NCBI RefSeq assembly: GCF_014235785.1
Contig: NZ_CP060137.1
Span: 1,674,001 to 1,738,000, forward strand
DNA: 64,000 nt
Source: Bacillus sp. PAMC26568
Lineage (GTDB): Bacteria; Bacillota; Bacilli; Bacillales; Bacillaceae
Direction: 5' to 3'
This document shows, piece after piece, positions 59,227 to 64,000 of this stretch. Each line of letters starts with the position of its first letter. The stretch's first letter is position 1. Under the pieces are notes generated by a model. The model was given only the letters and a program-made list of their open reading frames with translations. It was not told where the DNA came from and did no database searches. The translations under genes and the position numbers were made by a program.

Positions 59227-60174
59227 ATGAGTGAGAAAATAACAGAGCTTGCCACATTTGCTGGAGGATGCTTCTGGTGCATGGTACATCCATTTGACGA
59301 ATTACCTGGAATCGAAAAAGTAACATCAGGCTACACAGGAGGGCATAAAGAAAACCCGACTTATGAAGAAGTTTGCAGAGAAACAACCGGCCATTATGAA
59401 GCTGTGCAAATTACGTTTAATCCAGAAATATTTCCATACGAGAGATTGCTTGAGCTTTTTTGGCAGCAAATCGATCCGACAGATCCAGGCGGTCAATTCT
59501 ACGATCGCGGAGACTCTTACCGGACTGCCATTTTCTATCACTCGCCAGAGCAGCAGCAGCTTGCAGAAGAGTCTAAGAAAAAGCTTTCGGAAAGCGGTCG
59601 CTTTGAAAAACCGATTGCAACAGAGATTCTGCCTGCTAAGCCGTTTTATGAAGCAGAAGAATATCACCAGCAATATTATCAAAAAAGCCCTGTAAGATAT
59701 AATCAATACCGTAAAGGCTCAGGGCGTGATGCTTATATTAAAGATCATTGGGACAAAAAAGAACTAAAAGAAAAATTAACGCCCATCCAATATGAAGTAA
59801 CACAAAATAATGGTACGGAGCGTCCATTCCAAAACGAATATTATGACCATGAACAGGACGGCATTTATGTAGATATTGTATCTGGAAAACCCTTATTCAG
59901 TTCAACGGACAAATACGACGCCGGATGCGGCTGGCCGAGCTTTACAAAGCCGATTGGGGAGCATGAAGTCATTGAAAAGAAAGATTTCTCTCATTTCATG
60001 ATTCGGACAGAGGTTAGAAGCAAATCAGCAGATTCCCATTTGGGCCATGTGTTTAACGATGGACCTGGTCCGAACGGACTTCGATACTGCATCAATTCTG
60101 CAGCACTTAGATTCGTTCCAAAGGAAGATCTTGAAAAAGAAGGATATGGAAAATACACCGTGCTGTTTCAGTAA
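59227..60174 (+). CDS. msrAB: Fused methionine sulfoxide reductase MsrAB
   Basis: 315 residues: MsrA domain (1-155) with catalytic Cys15 and Cys18 in 'GGCFWC', and MsrB domain (about 175-315) with catalytic Cys288 in '[12 protein letters not shown]' and Cys234 in 'DAGCGWPSF'. The MsrB lacks the zinc CxxC pairs. It repairs both S- and R-Met sulfoxide, and the joined form is unlike the separate msrA and msrB of B. subtilis. AGGAGGAAACAAG precedes ATG. Divergent to ypoP, so MarR control is plausible. Confidence 0.95.
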   Translation: MSEKITELATFAGGCFWCMVHPFDELPGIEKVTSGYTGGHKENPTYEEVCRETTGHYEAVQITFNPEIFPYERLLELFWQQIDPTDPGGQFYDRGDSYRTAIFYHSPEQQQLAEESKKKLSESGRFEKPIATEILPAKPFYEAEEYHQQYYQKSPVRYNQYRKGSGRDAYIKDHWDKKELKEKLTPIQYEVTQNNGTERPFQNEYYDHEQDGIYVDIVSGKPLFSSTDKYDAGCGWPSFTKPIGEHEVIEKKDFSHFMIRTEVRSKSADSHLGHVFNDGPGPNGLRYCINSAALRFVPKEDLEKEGYGKYTVLFQ

Positions 60175-60187
60175 AATTAAGGTGAAA

Positions 60188-60214
60188 AGGACATCCAATG
60201 TGATGTCTTTTTTT
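60188..60214 (+). terminator. Intrinsic terminator of msrAB
   Basis: GACATC (60190-60195) pairs with GATGTC (60202-60207), T7 follows. Confidence 0.85.
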
Positions 60215-60241
60215 ACGCTGGAATAACAGATTTTATTCAAA

Positions 60242-60785
60242 TTAAAAGTCTTTTTCAGGAATCGGCTCGTCCTTAAAAATACCTTCCTGCCAATTTTGAT
60301 AGCCATAAATAATAAATGATATACCAAACACAATCAGAAAGTATTGCCACATTTTTATTTGAAACGAAGCGATTCCAAGCATCTCGAGGCATTTCAAACC
60401 TATAAAACATAAAAAAGCATCCAGAACCAAATTTGCAAGAAAATAGTGTGAAAATTTATGGTATGTCAGTATAAAAATCCATAGAGTACCAACTGTATAA
60501 AGACCATAGGCAAAACTTACGTCGGGTCATATAGCCCCACGGAACGATATACCTGTGAATGGTCCACATCATATGTGTAGGCGATTTAAAAACGATGGTC
60601 ATGATTAAAGCTGTTAAAATGACAACAGGCATGTACCTTCTGGTCGTTTCTTTTCTGAGAAAGAAAAGCGATAGCCATGGCAATATAAAAGCAATTAATA
60701 ATAAAACCCTTGCTGTCATGAGCAAAAATACCTTCACTGTATGATTTTGTCTTAGTATTTGGCTGGAAGAGTATGGATTATGCAA
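60242..60785 (-). pseudogene. CBO0543-type membrane protein gene broken by a frameshift
   Basis: Two minus-strand frames (60785-60456 and the frame ending at 60242) together describe a membrane protein of about 181 residues. Near 60524-60526 (a GGG run on the plus strand) the first frame turns into nonsense, 'TRRKFCLWS', while the other frame continues with 'DVSFAYGLYTVGTLWIF', 'LANLVLDAFLCF' and 'GYQNWQEGIF', a typical CBO0543-family ending. One missing base restores one frame. Either a true mutation or a sequencing/assembly indel. Confidence 0.7.
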
Positions 60786-61073
60786 TTCGTTTACCTTTAC
60801 TTGAATGAACAGATAAGCTTAAAGATATGTGATAGAATGACAGGAATTTGATATACTTTTATTAACATAGGCTGTGTTTGCCTTGATTTTGCTTTGCGCA
60901 GGGATTTTTCACATGGACTAAGTAATGGTGTGCTCTTTTCCTTGAATTTGAAGATACATGACTAATTTGGAAGCTGTAAATTCATTGAAAAATCAAAAAA
61001 ACCGATTTTTCAGGTCACTAGCTAAAGCAACAATGTTTTTAGAGCTTTAATAAAAGAGAAGGAGAGGGTAACC

Positions 61074-61460
61074 TTGGCAATAAAGGGATTTGAGCATGTT
61101 GGAATTCAAGTAAAGGACATAGAGAAATCAATTGAATTTTATCAGACAGTGGTTGGATTGCAATTTATTGACCGATTTTTACATACAGATAAAAAAATGA
61201 AGCTTGCATTTTTAGGAATAGATGATTCGATTATTGTGGAACTGATCGAAGGATATAACCCAGATCTTCCCCAAGAAGGGAAGGTTCATCATGTTGCTTT
61301 TAAAGTAAGTGAAATTGAAGGAGAAAAAGAAAGACTCCGCGAATTGCAGGCTGAGTTCATTTATGAAGACATTACTACGCTGCCAAATGGTGCGAAATAC
61401 CTCTTTTTTAGAGGCCCAGACGGCGAATGGATTGAATATTTCGAACCGATGAAAAGCTAA
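61074..61460 (+). CDS. VOC (glyoxalase/bleomycin-resistance) family protein
   Basis: 128 residues with two beta-alpha-beta3 units: 'FEHVGIQVKDIEKSIEFYQTVVGLQFIDRF' in pieces, 'VHHVAFKVSEIEGEKERL' and 'KYLFFRGPDGEWIEYFEP'; the His and Glu metal ligands are present. Possible roles include lactoylglutathione lyase or methylmalonyl-CoA epimerase; not decided. TTG start, five bases after GGAGAGGG. The gene runs into the GNAT gene. Confidence 0.85.
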   Translation: MAIKGFEHVGIQVKDIEKSIEFYQTVVGLQFIDRFLHTDKKMKLAFLGIDDSIIVELIEGYNPDLPQEGKVHHVAFKVSEIEGEKERLRELQAEFIYEDITTLPNGAKYLFFRGPDGEWIEYFEPMKS

Positions 61461-61461
61461 T

Positions 61462-62250
61462 ATGATAAATTTCATAAATGAGCTGGATGCAGCAGAAGAA
61501 GAATATTTGCGTTTGTTTTGTGATGTGAAGGATACAGCGCTATTTCGAACATTTAAAGATGACTCTCTAAAAGGAATGTACAGTCATCATTTTACTAAAA
61601 TGACAACACCTTATCATCCGATCCTGCTAAGAGAAGTGCTTGCGGAATCCCATAAGGCGCTGAATCGGACATTCGTCCATGTAAAATTGCCCTTTAATGT
61701 AAGAGTCGATAAAAAAATGATGTATTCATTGACAATGGATGATTACTTTTGTGATCTTGATTTATATTACTTGCACGATTTAAAATCTCTGGATGTTTGC
61801 AGCAGAATCGTTACCAAAGTTGGAGAAGGTGCAGCACTTCGGGATGCGTGCCGTGCGATGGAATTATATGATGCCAGGCATATTAATGCAGGTTTTGCTA
61901 ACACGAAATTGAAGAGGAAAAAACCATTTTATCAGTCAAAGCAAATCAGACTGTTTGTCTGCTATGAAAACGGAGTCCCAATTGGAAGCGCAGAGCTTTA
62001 TATATCTCCTATTTCTAAGATTGCCAAGATAGAAGAAGTGGCCATTTTAGATGAGTACCAGCGAAGAGGCTATGGCACATCTTTTATGAAAAGCCTTTTG
62101 AATGAATCGAAACGATTAGGTGCAGAGTTTGCATATCTTGTTACTGTAAATGAAACGTCGTCAAGAGCTTTTTATGAAAAACTCGGCTTTGTAAAGGTGT
62201 TAGAACAGGAAAATATTTTTAAAAATTTAGCTAATAAATCTTCATCATGA
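61462..62250 (+). CDS. GNAT family N-acetyltransferase with N-terminal extension
   Basis: 262 residues; the C-terminal half (about 120-255) is a GNAT fold with 'IEEVAILDEYQRRGYGTSFMKSLLNE' (motif A, acetyl-CoA pyrophosphate binding R/Q-x-x-G-x-G). The first 100 residues form a GNAT-like but diverged domain ('NRTFVHVKLPFNVRVDKKM'), possibly a second acetyltransferase half without the acetyl-CoA loop. Substrate unknown. It starts one base after the VOC stop codon, so the two are an operon. Confidence 0.82.
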   Translation: MINFINELDAAEEEYLRLFCDVKDTALFRTFKDDSLKGMYSHHFTKMTTPYHPILLREVLAESHKALNRTFVHVKLPFNVRVDKKMMYSLTMDDYFCDLDLYYLHDLKSLDVCSRIVTKVGEGAALRDACRAMELYDARHINAGFANTKLKRKKPFYQSKQIRLFVCYENGVPIGSAELYISPISKIAKIEEVAILDEYQRRGYGTSFMKSLLNESKRLGAEFAYLVTVNETSSRAFYEKLGFVKVLEQENIFKNLANKSSS

Positions 62251-62346
62251 TTTTTTTACAGGAAATTGGGCGAATGCACATACAGGACAGCCACCCACTT
62301 CATAAAGTAGTCTGTAAAGAAAATTCAAATGAAGAGGTGTTTGTAA

Positions 62347-62475
62347 ATGTACGGTTATGACTGCGGATGTGCATATCCTTCTTATCCGGTTCACGGCGGG
62401 CATGGAAACTGCTTTGTATTGATTGTTGTCTTGTTTATTTTGTTAATTATTGTTGGTTCAGCTTATATTTGCTAG
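62347..62475 (+). CDS. YjcZ family sporulation protein
   Basis: 42 residues: N-terminal Gly/Tyr/Cys-rich head ([19 protein letters not shown]), then a hydrophobic segment '[15 protein letters not shown]' and a final Cys, the YjcZ/SscA-like pattern of small spore membrane peptides. GAGGTG eight bases upstream. Sporulation role is from family knowledge. Confidence 0.85.
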   Translation: MYGYDCGCAYPSYPVHGGHGNCFVLIVVLFILLIIVGSAYIC

Positions 62476-62484
62476 TACGCTATG

Positions 62485-62513
62485 AAAGAAGCCTCTCTTA
62501 TGGGGCTTTTTTA
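62485..62513 (+). terminator. Intrinsic terminator of the YjcZ gene
   Basis: AAGCCTC (62489-62495) pairs with GGGGCTT (62502-62508) and T6 follows. Confidence 0.7.
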
Positions 62514-62739
62514 GTTTTTTTTTAAAATCCATTAAATACGGCCGATGGTTTTATTAGATAGTAGTTCTTGGTCTTGTGCTATTCCATACAACAATATGAA
62601 AAGATGACAGAGGCATTGTTTCTGGGGTAAAAGGTAGGTCAAGAGTTTGGGTTGATGGTGAAAAACCTCGAACAAAACGGTTTAAATATAGGAATTAATT
62701 CCCTATTTTTCGTTTTAATAGGAAAAATTTGAAATAAAA

Positions 62740-62876
62740 TTGCTATTCATATGTCGAACTGTTATGATGAGAGAGAATTATTTTTGTTCGAATGATAATT
62801 TTCAAACGGATTTTGTCTTGATTGAAATGAACATGAACAAGAATAGTAATACAATGTGTGTTTACACACTAGGAGG
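62740..62876 (+). promoter_or_regulatory. cspC promoter and long cold-shock leader
   Basis: -35 TTGCTA (62740-62745) and -10 TATGAT (62763-62768), 17-base spacer, put the start near 62776 and give a leader of about 110 bases, long for Bacillus mRNAs but typical of csp genes, where leader folding controls translation. A hairpin GTGTG/CACAC (62858-62870) lies just before AGGAGG. In 62514-62739 nothing else is recognised. Confidence 0.65.
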
Positions 62877-62884
62877 CAACAAAA

Positions 62885-63085
62885 ATGGAACAAGGTAAAG
62901 TAAAATGGTTTAACTCAGAAAAAGGTTTTGGATTCATCGAAGTTGAAGGTGGAGAAGATGTATTCGTTCATTTCTCAGCTATTCAAGGCGAAGGCTACAA
63001 AACATTAGAAGAAGGCCAATCAGTTACATTTGAAACTGAGCAAGGTCAACGTGGACTTCAAGCAACTAACGTTCGCAAAGCATAA
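62885..63085 (+). CDS. cspC: Cold-shock protein (CspC-like)
   Basis: 66 residues, one cold-shock domain, RNP1 'KGFGFIEV' and RNP2 'VFVHF'. The [10 protein letters not shown] start and '[16 protein letters not shown]' resemble B. subtilis CspC (MEQGTVKWFN). It differs from CspD at 16500 at more than a dozen positions. A long leader precedes it; AGGAGG is eight bases from ATG. Confidence 0.93.
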   Translation: MEQGKVKWFNSEKGFGFIEVEGGEDVFVHFSAIQGEGYKTLEEGQSVTFETEQGQRGLQATNVRKA

Positions 63086-63102
63086 TCCATATAAAACGTC
63101 CG

Positions 63103-63131
63103 GGCAGCCCTTCAATCAGGGCTGTTTTTTT
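63103..63131 (+). terminator. Intrinsic terminator of cspC
   Basis: GCAGCCC pairs with GGGCTG(T) around TTCAATCA (63104-63125), T7 follows. Confidence 0.88.
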
Positions 63132-63224
63132 GTGTTATTATTCGTTTTTGTTGTTCGGTGTGGAAGATGATGGTAGATTTGAAAGAAGCACACTAAAAGC
63201 AGTGTGCCTTAAAGGGGGATTCAA

Positions 63225-63848
63225 GTGTATATTCCAAAGCATTTTAAATTAAATGAAAAAGAAGGAATCTACAAGATAATCGAAGAGAATAGCTTTGCCA
63301 CTCTATTTTCACTGCTTGATGGCATCCCTTTTGCTACACATCTGCCGCTTGCTTTAGACAGAGCTGAAGAAGTTTTAATTGGTCACGTTGCCCGACAGAA
63401 TCCACAATGGAAAGACATGCAACATCAGCAGGTTCTTGCTGTTTTTCATGGTCCACATTCCTATATTTCACCTTCGTGGTATGAAACAAACACTGCCGTT
63501 CCAACTTGGAATTATACAGCTGTACATGTTTATGGAGAAGCTGAAATGATTGAAAGTGAACAGGAACTCATGAAATCCCTGCAAGATTTGGTGGACACCT
63601 ATGAGAAACCAGACAGTTCGTACGAATTAGATAAAGCAGATCCTGCATACATAAAAGGATTAAGCAAAGGGATTGTTGGATTCAGAATAAAAATCACTAA
63701 GATGGAAGGCAAAAGCAAACTTAGTCAAAATCATTCAATCAAACGCAGAGAAACAGTCATAGAACAGCTTGAACAATTGAAAAGCGAAAATGCGAAGCAC
63801 ATTGCAAGTCTTATGAAGGAAACAATTGTGAATGATAGTGAATCTTAA
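63225..63848 (+). CDS. paiB: PaiB family FMN-binding transcriptional regulator
   Basis: 207 residues, the length of B. subtilis PaiB. FMN-binding split-barrel with '[37 protein letters not shown]' in pieces at about 73-107, a hallmark of the family. In B. subtilis PaiB acts with PaiA (a polyamine acetyltransferase) on sporulation and degradative enzymes. No paiA is seen before it. GTG 63225 has AAGGGGG seven bases upstream. Confidence 0.93.
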   Translation: MYIPKHFKLNEKEGIYKIIEENSFATLFSLLDGIPFATHLPLALDRAEEVLIGHVARQNPQWKDMQHQQVLAVFHGPHSYISPSWYETNTAVPTWNYTAVHVYGEAEMIESEQELMKSLQDLVDTYEKPDSSYELDKADPAYIKGLSKGIVGFRIKITKMEGKSKLSQNHSIKRRETVIEQLEQLKSENAKHIASLMKETIVNDSES

Positions 63849-63969
63849 CAAATGTATCCATATGTGAGTGGATTTTGCAGTTTGATTCTAGTTCTTGTGC
63901 TGCTTTCTGGCTGCATTGCAGATTGTGAAGTAAATATGTGAATTTATGGTAGATTGGAGGAAAATAGCT

Positions 63970-64000
63970 ATGAATATTAGATGGGAAGAAATATCATTTG
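63970..64000 (+). CDS. Start of an unidentified gene (5' end only)
   Basis: ATG 63970 follows GGAGG (63956-63960) by nine bases; the first ten codons read MNIRWEEISF and the frame is open to the window end. Too little to identify. Between the PaiB stop (63848) and this start nothing is seen. Confidence 0.5.
   Translation, partial: MNIRWEEISF

Noticed and set aside
1..64000. tRNA, rRNA or prophage genes
   Set aside because: No cloverleaf, rRNA-like or phage structural gene cluster was seen on either strand by reading; no tool scan was possible.

Overview
The window is a low-GC, gene-dense stretch of chromosome from a spore-forming Bacillaceae bacterium (Bacillus sensu lato; Metabacillus-like is my guess). 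The evidence is gene content and order, which follow the Bacillus subtilis ypbQ-to-ypoP chromosomal segment almost step by step: ypbQ, dynA/ypbR, ypbS, ypcP, ypdQ, ypeP, ypeQ, cspD, ugtP, metA, bsaA, ypgQ, ypgR, ilvD, brxA/yphP, ypiP, ypjP, ypjQ, thymidylate synthase, dfrA, yplQ, yplP, ilvA, ypmP, ypmQ, ypmR, ypmS, ypmT, ypoP and msrA/msrB (here fused). Strong AGGAGG-type ribosome sites, frequent GTG/TTG starts, intrinsic terminators, SASP-like and YjcZ-like spore proteins fit the same assignment. Gene identifications come from reading translations against remembered families; no search was run.

Layout: 1-6.4 kb holds the tail of ypbQ, a Fur-box-controlled micro-protein, an FMN azoreductase with a MhqR-like operator, the KhtTU K+/H+ antiporter and a methyltransferase. 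6.7-17.5 kb holds the two-headed dynamin DynA, nucleic-acid enzymes (YpcP, two RNase H-like proteins), many small proteins, CspD and a stand-alone HPr. 17.6-25.9 kb holds spore/small proteins, an AIM24 protein, UgtP glycolipid synthase, MetA (acetyl-type), formate-THF ligase and a frameshifted gene. 25.9-35.7 kb carries glutathione peroxidase, DegV, HD hydrolase, YpgR, a methionine aminopeptidase, IlvD, bacilliredoxin and YpiP. 35.7-44.5 kb carries YpjP/YpjQ, a TerC transporter, a lethal-factor-like secreted metalloprotease, thymidylate synthase/DHFR, hemolysin III with a degenerate sigma-54-activator-like regulator, and isoaspartyl dipeptidase. 44.6-56 kb holds IlvA, DegV, a SCO1 protein, a bicupin oxalate decarboxylase homologue and the ypmRSTlike cluster, interrupted by a zinc-ribbon protein plus membrane trypsin-like protease. 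57-64 kb holds stress and housekeeping genes (MarR, MsrAB fusion, CspC, PaiB) plus an insertion-sequence remnant and a broken CBO0543-type gene.

Three themes link the genes: one-carbon/methionine/thymidylate metabolism (metA, fhs, thyA, dfrA, mapB), redox defence (azoR, bsaA, brxA, msrAB, SCO1), and envelope/stress proteins. Accessory content is low. The non-coding signals of most interest are a MITE-like interspersed repeat with terminal inverted repeats (three long copies, one internally deleted copy, one degenerate copy), GATA-core repeats phased at about 21 bp, and several operator-like palindromes. No tRNA, rRNA, CRISPR or prophage was seen.
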